A stretch of DNA of 64,000 nucleotides, taken from assembly GCF_014356525.2 (NCBI RefSeq), contig NC_052518.1:8279978-8343977 (forward strand), given 5' to 3'. Origin of the DNA: Nilaparvata lugens. Its lineage: Eukaryota; Arthropoda; Insecta; Hemiptera; Delphacidae. The notes beneath the pieces were generated by a model. It was not told the origin of the DNA and ran no database searches. It saw only the letters and a program-made list of their open reading frames with translations. The position numbers and the translations under genes were made by a program. Below are positions 21,301 to 31,430 of this stretch, piece after piece; position 1 is the stretch's first letter; every line of letters begins with the position of its first letter.

Positions 21301-24300
21301 GGCATTTTGATAAAACACATTACTATTTTGGATACAGCTCTGGGCTTGAGCCTGTTATTGCCTTTCCGAACGTTCTACAATTGTATATTATGGAACACAT
21401 AATGAATGAATCAATAAAATTCGAAAGAAAATTATTTTCTGAAAGAAAGTCCGAAAAATGACCTCCATTGCAGTTGAGGCATTCTTGATGAAATCTCTAA
21501 ATATGTCAACAGGTATTGCTGAAATCTTGTTCACAATTTTTTGTATGAGAACTTTGAAGATTATGTGCCAGTTGCACAAAAGCCGGTTAAATATTAACCG
21601 TGATTAATTCCACGGGAACCAATCAGAGGAGTCGTATTTTCAAAAAAGCCTTTCCTTGCAAAGTTAATCACGGTTGAAATTTAACCGGCTTTTGTGCAAC
21701 CGGGCCTCAACACTTTAGTTAAAACAAAGCGATGACTCAGATGTTTACTGCGCTGTATCTGAAGCCAAACTGAAGTTGACTTACTTATTATTAAATTATT
21801 GTGTTAATTAAAAATAAATTAATTAGTTTACATGCTAATTATTATATTTGGTTTTGTTGTAAAAGTGCAAATAGTTACTCTTTTACTCACGAGATTCTTT
21901 ACTTGTTGCTAGTGATTAGTGATATAAAATATCCAGTTATTTAACAATGTTGTGTATGAATAAACTTTGATAGCCATGCACAGTGTTATTGAATAAAACT
22001 AGATAATTTTACACAGTAATTATTAATTTGTTCATATTTTAAGCAAGACATTGAATGTACATCGATATGTATTTCAATCAATCAGTAATTTTATTCAATT
22101 CAACATAATAAACATGAAAGAAATCGAAATACAAAACATGACAATCAAAAATAAATGTCTAATAAAATACAAAAAACAGGCTTCATGGTGGTGGCATTTT
22201 GATAAAACACATTACTATTTTGGATACAGCTCTGGGCTTGAGCCTGTTATTGCCTTTCCGAACGTTCTACAATTGTATATTATGGAACACATAATGAATG
22301 AATCAATAAAATTCGAAAGAAAATTATTTTCTGAAAGAAAGTCCGAAAAATGACCTCCATTGCAGTTGACAACAGGTATTGCTGAAATCTTGTTCACAAT
22401 TTTTTGTATGAGAACTTTGAAGATTATGTGCCAGTTGCACAAAAGCCGGTTAAATATTAACCGTGATTAATTCCACGGGAACCAATCAGAGGAGTCGTAT
22501 TTTCAAAAAAGCCTTCTCTGATTGATTCTCGTGAAATTAATCACGGTTAAAATTTCACCGGCTTTTGTGCAACCGGGCCTATGAGTGGATATGATAGGGA
22601 AACTATTTCCAACTACCTGGAAATACCAACTACCTGTTGATAAAATAAACAACTATCAGTTTTCTGTTGTCCCCAATAGAAGGAAATCACAAACAGTCGA
22701 ATCGGTCACTACTCCTGTTTCAAACAATACAAAGAAATGAATCAGTTCATAAAAATAAATTTATCAAAATTTGGGAGAGGAATAGCACAAGGTTACCTTA
22801 CTTTTTCTCTACCTATCAATTTGATGATGTACTTCTTGTATGAATCAATAAAGTTGTACTAGAGTCCATTATTTACTGTTATAGCTTTCAAAAATATTGT
22901 CAGTTCATAAAAATAAATTTATCAAAATTTGGGACAGGAATAGCACAAGGTTACCTGATTTTTCTCTCCCTATCATTTTGATGATGTACTTATTGTATGA
23001 ATCAATAAAGTTGTACTATAGTCCATTATTTACTGTTATAGCTTTCAAATATTGTCAGTTCATAGGAATAAATTTGGGAGAGGAATAGCACAAGGTTACC
23101 TGATTTTTTCTCTCCCTATCATTTTGATGATGTACTTATTGTATGAATCAATAAAGTTGTACTAGAGTCCATTATTTACTGTTATAGCTTTCAAATATTG
23201 TCAGTTCATAAAAATAAATTTATCAAAATTTGGGAGAGTAATAGCACAAGGTTACCTTACTTTTTCTCTATTTATTGTATGAATCAATAAAGTTGTACTA
23301 GAATCCATTATTTACTGTTATAGCTTTCAAATATTGTCCCAAAATAAATCCGAATTCATAAGGAATTCGTTCTCATAAGGAATCAAACAAAGATATACAT
23401 CTTGTAAGATTTTATATGAAATGTAAATATTCTTTAATAGGCATTGCCTTTTGAACAATAAATCTATTTTGGAAATAAAGATTTAGTGATTGTGGAGTAA
23501 AGAATTTTTTTGCAGGACGGTGACAATTGTTGGAATGTGTGTCATATCTTCGTGATAAAAATAAAAATATTTATTAGGCGGATTGCTTTTGAACAATAAA
23601 TCTATTTTGGAAATAAAGATTTAGTGATTGTGGAGTAAAGAATTTTCTTTTGCAGGACGGTGACAATTGTTGGAATGTGTGTCATATCATCATGCATATT
23701 GATTGCTATCTCAATAGCTGTGTGCTGCTTCTGGTCCCCTTGTCCTCTCTCAAATATGTGCAGTGTTAACTACACATATGGCAATATTATTGCTCAAAGT
23801 AAGTTATCAACATCATTATTCTTATCATACATGTCCTTTATCCTTGGTTTGTTTTAAACATTATATTTTCAAATTTATTTCCCACCTCTCGCATCCCACA
23901 TGCCATCTCACTCTATCCATCCCATCTCCCTCTGCCAAATTCCTCCTGCGCATGTAACTGTTCACTTGCTCCATCCAAGTTTCAGGTGGTCTTCCCTTCT
24001 TCCTGGTGGATTCTAATTCATTATCCTTCTGGGCCACCGTTCATCATCAATTATTTGTTCTTTGTACAAACTCATACATAAAATTACATAATATTAACAA
24101 AAATTGTGTTTTAATCTGTTATTTTATATTTAAAACTTTTCAAAAAAGGGTACTATGATGCTACTTTATAAATAAAAATAAGTAGCCCTGAATACATACA
24201 TTTTAACAAAAATAGAATTACAAAAGAACAATTTAATTTAAATAACTTGAAGCTCACCAGTCTGATCGTGAGCTTGTAAGAAGAGAGAAAAAATAGTGAA

Positions 24301-27300
24301 GTACAAAATAAAAATATGATTGTACCCAGAAAATAGAAAATGAGTAAGAATATAACTACAATAACATTATGAATAAATTCAAATTAATTTTATTGCATGA
24401 ATTAAATACACAGTTGAATATATTTTACAATGATAATTCGTTCAATTTTGAATGAATTAACATGTACACTTATATGTTGTAGTCAATCACACTTGATCAT
24501 AATACGTATTGTACAATGTATACATAATAAACCAAAATGTGAAAAGAGAAAAAAAATTACATGCATCTCATCCACGAAGGCTTAAACCTCAACTTTATTG
24601 AGAGAATAAGTGTTTTATAGTTTGAGAAGGATGTCATTCTTGAACTGATAATAATGAATTCGATAATTATTAAAAAAGTGAAAAGAATAAAGTGAAAAAA
24701 CTCACAAAATAATAGGTAAAAAATATTTAAAACAGTGCACTAGACGAGCACATTGACTATTCAAATCATTATTATTAAACGAAAATACCAATTAAATAAC
24801 TGTAAATCACCCCGAAGACTTCTGCTACTGCAAATATTGACAACAGGGTAAACAGCTAGATGGAAATTCGATGAGCTCATTTATGCTTCATGAAATGCTT
24901 TATGTTTCATTCAGTTTTGTCACTAAAATGACGACTTGCAGACAATATTATTTATTGTGAAAAATATAAAATATCTACTCACTGACTGTAGATGGAAATA
25001 AATTGTAAGTTGCATTTGTTCAAATGCCAATTAATAAATAATTATTATTAAACGAAAATCCAAATTAAATGCTGTAATTCACCCCGAAGACTTCTGCTAC
25101 TGCATAATTTTTGAATAGTAGCGCTCATCGAATTTCCATCTAGCTGTTTACCCTGTTGTCAATATTTGCAGTAGCAGAAGTCTTCGGGGTGATTTACAGC
25201 ATTTAACTGGGATTTCCGTTTAATATTAATTATTCATTAATTTACATTTGAACAACTTCCAATTTATTTCCATCTTTAGACTACTAAAATCATCAATCAA
25301 TCACGTTTCTTTTCTTTATTTTTCCGAAAACATAGTACAAACGAAAAACACAAAATATACCTGAAATTTGTTTTATGAGAACAATCTCTATTGGAGTTAT
25401 AGGAAAGAGATCTGTAAAAGGTATAAATCTTTAAAAAATTGAAATTCATTGTGGAAACCAATTATAGTAGTGCTTTTGTAGTTCACAATGGAAATTTAAA
25501 TCTTACTAAGGTCAGGAAAATCATTTAAAATTCAAATTAATTATTGCGTCTGTAAAATATTTCCAAAGACACTTCATCATTCTCTTATCAGGAATCGTTA
25601 AAGCATTTATAACAGATAACACAAAGACAGGAAATTAATATTGTCATTGTTAACACAAAGAACAAAGATAAATATTGTCATTGTTTGAACCGTACATTGA
25701 ATACAAAAGATTCTACGTAGTTCTATTTATCAATAATGCATTTTCAACAGCCCGCTCAAATACTTTAATTATCAGAAGAGCGGAGGCATGAGTCAGGCCA
25801 TCAAATTGGACTAATGAGTTAAGAGTGATACCATAGAGAAAAGATAGCAATATGCCTAAAGGCAGAGTCGTCAATACAATAATATAAATACTGAATGTCG
25901 CAAAGAGACGGTCTCAGTACTTGTCTAGCTCTGCTAGAGGAAGGTTGTATATGTGCTAGAGAGGATTTGCTAGAAAATGTGACTCAAGAGTAGGGAAGTA
26001 TGTTGGGGAGTGTTAGTAGAGAGTGCTTGAATTCATCATCATCATCTTATAGCAATAATCAGGCCCAGGACCCTTAGAACCTAGTCATGGCAGCACTACT
26101 GGAAAGCACTGTTACACTCGTCACAGGTAAAAATTATTTAATATTTGAAACTAAATAAATTTGTGCAAAAATGAGAGATGAGTTTAAAATTTAATACAGA
26201 ACTTGAAAATATCAACTCGTCAATTTGAAACTAAATAAATTTGTGCAAAAATGAGAGATGAGTTTAAAATTTAATACAGAACTTGAAAATATCAACTCGT
26301 CAATTTGAAACTAAATAAATTTGTGCAAAAATGAGAGATGAGTTTTAAAATTTAATGCAGAACTTGAAAATATAAGTAAACTAGAGATATTCACTTTCTT
26401 GTTCAGGGCTTTTATTTACATAAAAATTGAAAATCAAAATAGGCCTACCTTATTTCAACATATATTATATTTTTTATTATTCATGACATGTTTCGGATTT
26501 GAAAGAAAAATAGAAAATGAAAGTTACTTATTTCAAGTTGGAATTTGTTGAGTGAGACTGTATTGATGTTGTGGAACTCAAAATCAAATCAAACTGTTTA
26601 TTCCTAAAAAAACACAATACATGTTATAGACAGCAATAAAACTTTAAATATTCACAGCATTATAACATAACTGACTATGAACCTAGTAGCCTTTGTTGAT
26701 AGTATAATGTTTATAAAATATTTCTAAAAAATACATGGCCATGAATACAAACTATGACTGTTAAATTAATAAACATCAATAACTTTTATTGCTGTTAATA
26801 ACTAAAAGCTGTTAGTTAACTTCTTTCTATTGCTGTTAATAACTAAAAGCTGTTAGTTAACTTCTAACTGTTAACTCCTTCATAATTTAAAGAACGCTTT
26901 TTTATTTGTTAACTCTTTATTCGTCAACTCTTTGTCACTGTTTTATTTGACACATATTTTTTATTAATTTTATTACATTACAAGTCTGCAGTTTAGTTTT
27001 GAAACCAACACATTTTCATCTGTACTGATGTATCAGATGTGTTGATTGCAACACGAAACTGCACTCATGCAATGTAATTAGGTGATTAAAAACGGAGTTG
27101 ACAAATAAAACAGTGTTTTTCAATTATTTTAAGCTAGTTTAGTTATTAAATTGAATCGTTGTAAAATGATATCACTTAACGGATGAAATTCCAGGAGAAC
27201 CAATTAAAGAATCTGTGATGACATCAGTTTACGACGGTTAAATGTAATACACATACTTGTAACCGGGAGCTTCCTTCTGTTAATTGAACTTCAGCCAAAA

Positions 27301-27633
27301 CAAGAAGTCAAGAACTGCTACTTACTGTTTTAGATTGTTTTTGTTTCTCTAATTATTTATTTATATTCTTGTAACACTGTTGTTAATTGGTGAATAAATT
27401 GTTAATTTGAATTTCAACTTGTATTCCATTAATTGTTGTTAACATGGAAAAACATGAGCACATGAACAACAATGATTCTTTCACTATGGAACTTGAATAA
27501 TCTGGAATCTCACTAATAGACTGTTTTGTTTACAGCTAAAGAAGACAGTTTAGATATACCAACTGAGAACTGTGATGGATCCAGAAACTACACTCCAATA
27601 CATGTCAAAATGAAGCCTGTTGAGGACGTATAA
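15399..27633 (+). CDS. Shisa-like (STMC6) single-pass membrane protein
   Basis: Exons by eye: 15399-15453, 19617-19764, 23656-23798 and 27536-27633 (TAA 27631-27633). The phases 1, 2, 1 agree at every junction and give 147 residues. Residues 1-18 (MLLQIVITLIPLIISTES) are a signal peptide. The ectodomain has exactly six cysteines (C25, C35, C47, C48, C55, C56) with motif RCCWYNTTECCP and sequons at N51 and N67. Residues about 70-94 are one membrane span, followed by CCFWSPCPLSNMC and a tail of about 45 residues ending MKPVEDV. A signal peptide, six pre-membrane cysteines including CC pairs, and one span define the Shisa-like STMC6 superfamily (Shisa, CYYR1, WBP1/VOPP1), thought to be membrane adaptors. 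The usual FCCGxC core is altered to CC-x6-CC, so the subfamily is uncertain. Donors are T|GTAAGT, CAG|GTGAGT and A|GTAAGT; acceptors are TTGCAG, TTGCAG and TTACAG. Introns of 3.7-4.2 kb are packed with repeats. The gene structure is well supported; the precise role is unknown. Confidence 0.78.
16695..17475 (+). repeat. Interspersed-repeat copy with duplicated ends, intron 1
   Basis: Positions 16802-17384 repeat the block seen at 12205-13047. The flanks at 16695-16790 and 17385-17475 are direct copies of each other (TTAAATTATGAATCTTTTAT, then CGTCATCTCCGA), about 95 bp. The flanking direct repeat is too long for an ordinary target-site duplication and suggests insertion into, or generation by, a segmental tandem duplication. 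Confidence 0.6.
17830..18143 (-). pseudogene. LINE ORF2 C-terminal remnant
   Basis: On the minus strand, VFVLQKKVLRYIVGLGFNYP, then CRDVFRSLSLLTVHSIKIF, matches the post-reverse-transcriptase segment of jockey/CR1-like LINEs (LQKKxxRxIxGLxxxxSCRxxFxxLxxLTLxxxxI). The frame is broken near 17955; a second frame then continues with QPHRRKLFERKPRYYEGC up to a stop near 17840. It lies in intron 1 of the Shisa-like gene in antisense orientation and is not functional. Confidence 0.7.
18405..18480 (+). mobile_element. tRNA-like SINE fragment
   Basis: Contains a B-box-like word GGTTCTAGTCCC (18427-18438) within TTGCGGGTTCTAGTCCCGCC, which forms a T-arm-like stem. The A box is weak. The following GGCATTGACATTTGATCATC resembles a SINE body. 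Too degraded for a tRNA gene. Confidence 0.5.
18656..18780. mobile_element. Short inverted-repeat element (ACTCACAC..CGCGACTC)
   Basis: Left ACTCACACCTACGCGACTC and right GAGTCGCGTAAGTGTGT are inverted with one or two mismatches. The centre has further GACTAGAGTCGAGTC-type palindromes. Its CpG-rich words contrast with the AT-rich intron around it. Confidence 0.6.
19027..19345 (+). repeat. 80-bp tandem repeat, four copies, intron 1
   Basis: CGACTCACTGGGTC begins at 19037, 19117, 19197 and 19278, with spacings of 80, 80 and 81 bp. Copies 1 and 4 share TCTACTCGAC and GGGTCCATAG, while copies 2 and 3 share TCTAATCGAC and GGGTCGATTG, so the inner pair duplicated most recently. The minus-strand frame at 19121-19393 is produced by this repeat. 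Confidence 0.85.
19827..20344 (+). mobile_element. MITE, TATAGTGAGG family, complete
   Basis: Terminal inverted repeats of about 30 bp: TATAGTGCGGTCCACGTTAT at the left and its inverse ATAACGTGGACCTCACTATA at the right. The TA at each end would fit a Tc1/mariner-type TA target. The insertion starts 62 bases after the donor of Shisa-like exon 2. The centre holds a long hairpin at 20100-20176. Confidence 0.8.
20741..22581 (+). repeat. Large tandem duplication, units of 893 and 863 bp
   Basis: The word GTATTTTCAAAAAAGCCTTT begins at 20741 and 21634, and a version diverging after GTATTTTCAAAAAAGCCTT begins at 22497. The body (CAACACTGTAGTTAGAACAA to CCAGTTGCACAAAAGCCGG) is nearly identical in both full units; unit 1 has about 30 extra bases (ATTCTTGATGAAATCTCTAA region). 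The unit boundaries coincide with ends of the GTTGCACAAAAGCCGG MITE family, so unequal exchange between MITE ends is the simplest origin. Each unit carries a short open frame (ASWWWHFDKTHYYFGYSSGL) with no recognised function. Confidence 0.85.
22432..22581. mobile_element. MITE, GTTGCACAAAAGCCGG family
   Basis: Left CAGTTGCACAAAAGCCGG and right CCGGCTTTTGTGCAACCGGG are inverted. The interior is itself nearly palindromic (GAACCAATCAGAGGAG against CTCTGATTGATTCTC). It forms the right edge of the large tandem duplication. Confidence 0.75.
22743..23338 (+). repeat. Four tandem copies of a 137-158-bp unit, intron 2
   Basis: CAGTTCATA begins at 22743, 22901, 23056 and 23202, with spacings of 158, 155 and 146 bp; the last unit ends near 23338. 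Each unit carries GAATAGCACAAGGTTACCT and GAATCAATAAAGTTGTACTA. Differences are small deletions. Confidence 0.85.
23449..23700 (+). repeat. Duplicated 5' part of Shisa-like exon 3 (decoy exon)
   Basis: About 105 bp are repeated at a 140-bp offset: TTTTGAACAATAAATCTATT onward through the acceptor TTTGCAG and the first 36 coding bases of exon 3. The upstream copy has acceptor AG at 23514-23515 and coding-like bases 23516-23552, then TGA at 23553-23555. If used, it would add about 13 residues after residue 67 and stop before the membrane span. It has no donor of its own, so it would be read through into the true exon 3. Confidence 0.85.
23870..24060 (-). pseudogene. LINE ORF2 C-terminal remnant (RTE-like)
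   Basis: On the minus strand, KGRPPETWMEQVNSYMRRRN, then LAEGDGMDRVRWHVGCER, follows the pattern GRPxxxWxxQVxxDMxxxxL..A.DRxxWR that ends RTE/jockey-like ORF2 proteins. It is short, bounded by stops, and lies just after the exon 3 donor of the Shisa-like gene. The open + strand frame at 23763-23957 is its shadow. Confidence 0.6.
24775..25235. mobile_element. Inverted-repeat element, same family as 7806-8290
   Basis: A partial arm at 24775-24875 (CACCCCGAAGACTTCTGCTA), a connecting block (24885-25035) and a complete hairpin at 25036-25206 whose arms carry GAAGACTTCTGCTACTGCA and its inverse. The connecting block matches 8005-8285 in reverse complement. The two loci are therefore inverted copies of one composite element. 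Confidence 0.7.
25240..26140. other. Intron 3 of the Shisa-like gene, unannotated part
   Basis: AT-rich up to about 25740, then more balanced composition at 25750-26100. At 26088 an ATG opens MAALLESTVTLVTG followed by GTAAAAA, which could be a first exon of another gene, but no continuing exon was found. Otherwise nothing is recognised. Confidence 0.25.
26143..26375 (+). repeat. 80-bp tandem repeat, three copies, intron 3
   Basis: GAAACTAAATAAATTTGTGC begins at 26147, 26227 and 26307, exactly 80 bp apart. Copies 1 and 2 are nearly identical; copy 3 diverges after ACTTGAAAATAT. Confidence 0.85.
26790..26875 (+). repeat. Short direct repeat (TATTGCTGTTAATAACTAAA)
   Basis: TATTGCTGTTAATAACTAAA, then AGCTGTTAGTTAACTTCT, occurs twice, about 40 bp apart, in intron 3. 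Confidence 0.7.
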
Positions 27634-27639
27634 TTTGAA

Positions 27640-28230
27640 ACGTAAGTCAGTCATATACTATACTTTCTAATAATTTCCTTTTCCTACAGTTACGTTGAAA
27701 AGTGGCCATTGCTGCACTGATTACAGAACGCAAAGAATCACTTTTCCGCTCTAGTGCGGGAAAAATTTTTCTGCACTCCAGATTTGCAACATGGCAACGC
27801 AAAATACTTAGTAGGTTATATGGAGCAACAGTGCAGCAAAATCAAAATGAAGTTGGTAACAGTGACTGCTGTGGCTGCTATAGTGAGCAGAGGTGCAACC
27901 AAGCACAACGCGCTAATTATTACTATTATATATTATAACGAGGACAGCAACAGCACAGTGCCACCACAGCACACACCACACAGCCGCCTCGCCATTCAAA
28001 CACTACTAAGTTATTTGATGGGTTTCAGGCAATTTTACCCATAATTACCCACTTTTCATATTCAATGGTAACTGTAGGAAAAACTTAATGTGAAATACGT
28101 GCGCAAAGTTCCTCTGCTGCACTCAAGAAACCATTCCGCCCTCGCCTACGGCTCGGGCGTAAACGTTTCTTTCGGTGCAGCAAACTGTCACTTTGCGCAC
28201 TAGTTGCACAAATAACTATTCTCCATGAAT
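27640..28230. repeat. Balanced-composition repeat after the Shisa-like gene
   Basis: Contains AACGTAAGTCAG just after the stop (a possible 3' UTR donor), then a segment with CpG-rich words. GTGCGCAAAGT near 28099 is inverted as ACTTTGCGCAC near 28190, so 28099-28202 looks like a small inverted-repeat element. AATAAA at 28228-28233 is the first poly(A) signal seen downstream of the gene. The frames at 27702-28044 are not recognised. Confidence 0.4.
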
Positions 28231-28289
28231 AAAGCTTTTGTCGTATCTCTAAAATCATCATTAGTAACATCTGCATTAATTATGTTGCC

Positions 28290-28660
28290 TATAGTGAGGA
28301 TCACGTTATAATGGCAGTGTTTGATTAGCAATGGTATTGCTATACTTGTCTATCATTCAACAAAGCTAATAGCGCTATCTCTTTCTCGCTCTGGCCTGAT
28401 GCTAGATCGTCTTTTAACAATGTAGAATTAATAATTAACAAAATATTTCATCTTAATTATGAAAATTCATTATGAAATTATTGGAAAATATAATTTCTTG
28501 CTTAATAAAATATAATCTATTATTTTTAACAAGAATAAACAGTTGATATTACATGAATAAACGTGTATCAGCTACCGTCTATAAAAGGCATTGACAAGAC
28601 AGAGGATCACGTTGTTCTCCTATCTTTATCCACTGCCATTATAACGTGGACCTCACTATA
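28290..28660 (+). mobile_element. MITE, TATAGTGAGG family, complete
   Basis: Left TATAGTGAGGATCACGTTAT and right ATAACGTGGACCTCACTATA are inverted. The internal sequence (GATTAGCAATGGTATTGCTA and AAAGGCATTGACAAGACAGA) matches the 19827 copy but lacks its central hairpin. Confidence 0.8.
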
Positions 28661-30180
28661 GCAACATGATAATATCATATTATAGGCCTAACAAGATACG
28701 ATTTTCCAGTTCAGTTCAAGTTTTTCATGTCCAACTTTTCAAATTGATTGAAAACATTCAACCATTTCAAGTTTTTATATCCAATATCAATTCCTTAATA
28801 TTATTTATAAAACATTTGTATTATACTTTTGAGGTAAATGAGGTTTGTTTTGGCATTTAGATGTAAACGTCTCCGAGTTGTATTTTTTTCATGTAATGCA
28901 TTCTCAATAAATAAATGATAATCCAAATAGCTTCACTACTATAAATAAGGAAAATATTCCTTTCCACAAAAAAACTTTTCAATTTTGTAAACGAGAATAC
29001 AAATTTATTGTTATGCTACCAACTATTATGCATTCATCGAATTTCATACAATTTTTCACCTGCATTTAATTCTGTATTTGAAGACGCGGAAGTTTTCAGA
29101 GTATAGTTGAAAGCTTATCAATTTGGATTTCGGACATTACTTGCAAAGTACCGTATTCATTAGCTTTAGAACAATTAGAATATCTTAATCATTTTCATAA
29201 TTAAAAATATACTCAGTTGCTATTGGTTTCTATACGTTTTGAGATACCCTGAGAGTCCAAAGAAGTATTTTTTTTATCTAAAACGGAGACTACGTAGTCC
29301 CGTTTTTCCGGTATGCAATCCACAAGTTGGCATGTTTTGATGCGAACAAACACAACCCTACTCTTTCTTATTATATAGATAATAATGAATAGAATTTGCT
29401 AATACACGTAGGGGATAGGAAATTCACGAATGACGCATCATCACGTCTCAACTACTCAACTTGAAATTTTCCATATAGATTCTTAATTTAAGGGGGATGA
29501 TTAAATGCCTATTAAACTCCTTAAGATTTCAGATGGCCACGTCCTTAATTGGATTCTTGCGGAGCACGGGTTACCTGCTAGTACTAAATACTTTAACATG
29601 TAGAAAATACGTTAAATTGTTAGGAGTTGCAAAGAGTGAAGAATCAATACTATACGATTACTATTTATTTTTGAAACATTTCAATAGTCACGGATATTTC
29701 AATGCAATTACCTCAGAATACCAGGAGGCAAATTGTTATGTTTGGAAGTAAACTGTTTGTATTATATAATTATGTAGGTATTTTGCTAAACGTCAGAGGT
29801 GTTGTAATAGTATTTGTAGTAGTATATAGTAATGCTAATCTATATAAATGATGAAATTGTACAAATATAACCTCCAGGCTATAGTGTACACTATCTTCCA
29901 TGGTGTCGAAACTATTATAAGTGCCTGCTATCAGTGTACTATTGAAGCTTCAAGTGTTCAACACTAGGAATCTGTAAATTTCACCGGAAAGTGCTTGTAT
30001 ATTATAACTCCTTGGATGTTTCACAGTTTTATCATCACTATTATTCAACATTAATTATTCTCCTTTATTTGGTTTGACACTTTTTCTCTCCTCTTCACTC
30101 TTATGTAAAGTGGTAAGCCACTATTTGAGCCATAACAACTGGTTTATTTTACCAATAATTTCTTCGCAAAAAAGTGGAAT
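28661..30180. other. Intergenic, one unrecognised small ORF
   Basis: AT-rich. A frame of 84 codons at 29497-29751 (from MATSLIGFLRSTGYLL at 29533) follows an acceptor-like TTTCAG but matches nothing I know. A 27-bp near-palindrome (AACGGAGACTACGTAGTCCC) lies at about 29281-29307. Confidence 0.25.
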
Positions 30181-30310
30181 TTAAACTGTATTGTTTCGAT
30201 TTTCAATGATTCAATGATTTTATTTAAGCCAAAGTACATCAGTACATAAGCCAGGTCACATACAACATTCATTATAAATAAAATACAATATACAATGTCA
30301 GCTTTTAAAA
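30181..30310 (-). mobile_element. LINE 3' tail remnant
   Basis: In reverse this ends GGCTTAAATAAAATCATTGA, then ATCATTGAAAATCG, a pattern typical of LINE 3' UTR tails. No coding part is attached. Confidence 0.4.
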
Positions 30311-30798
30311 AGTCCAGTGTCCAATTGTCTTTTTGTGATGACTATTTTCACTATATCCAACGTATATTAATAATAATTCATATAATAAGAAATATTATGA
30401 AACTTCTCTATTGTCCCATAAGTTTACATACATGAAAAATTTACAAAATAATTATATATTATCCTTCAGAAACAATAAAGCTCAAAGGTATATTACATGT
30501 TAAACTGTTACCTGGATTGTTTTTTGAGAAATGGATTTATTTTTCAAATTTCCAATTATCATTCTTATATTGAAGTAGGCCTATTATATTGGAAAATTGA
30601 ATCTAAGGCAAAGGCTGTGCCCTAAATTCATTCAGGAAAAAATGAAGGTAGTCATTCTATTCAATATCATGAACGTACTTAACACAAATTTACACAATAT
30701 TTACATTTGACAATTGAAATAAAAATTTATTTTCAAAAGAAAAATAGTTACAAACATCACTATACTATAGTATATTACTATGATGGTTATGCAACTTA

Positions 30799-30950
30799 GT
30801 GCCGGTTGCACAAAAGCCGGTTAAATTTTAACCGTGATTAATTTTACGAGTTCCAATCAGAGAAGCCGTTTTATCAAAAAGGCCTTGTCTGATTGGTTCT
30901 TGTAAAATTGATCATGGTTAAAATTTAACCGGCTTTTGTGCAACCGGGCC
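30799..30950. mobile_element. MITE, GTTGCACAAAAGCCGG family, complete
   Basis: GCCGGTTGCACAAAAGCCGG at the left and CCGGCTTTTGTGCAACCGGG at the right. The whole 152 bp is nearly self-complementary (AACCGTGATTAATTTTACGA against TTGTAAAATTGATCATGGTT). TTAGTG-like words on both sides could be a TTA target duplication, which would fit PIF/Harbinger, but this is inference. Confidence 0.8.
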
Positions 30951-31430
30951 TTAGTGATCAAACATGATGAGGAATTGACGTTGGCTTGTCTTAAGAAAGT
31001 CTCGAGAGATAGACCGTGCAAGGCCATTTTTTCTCACTAAGATGATTTATTTATTATATTTATGTTTCTGTCTAGCCTCATTATAAAATTAAATAAAATG
31101 AGAAATGATGATTAAAAGGCGAATATGATTGCTGAGCTCCTGTTAATTTAATAAAAGTTACAGTTGAGATTGCAATGTGAATTATCACTTTAACTGATCT
31201 CAGTCTGATAAAGTATCAGAGTTTACTATTAACAATAGTTTTCTATTATCAGTATTTTTTATATTCAGGCTGGCAGAAATAATTTATTATGATACTTTTG
31301 TTTTGCCTCTGCTCTTGTGTTTTTCTTATAAATTTGGATCATCTATTCCCCTACAGAAAATCTGTGATTCTCCGCAAGCCTGAAATAGAGATATTCGATT
31401 AGTGTAAGATAAATATCGGGTGTTTCACAA

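Noticed and set aside
22051..22353. 100-codon frame in the large tandem duplication as a gene
   Set aside because: The same sequence at 21160-21460 is interrupted, the frame lies in a repeat, and no domain is recognised.
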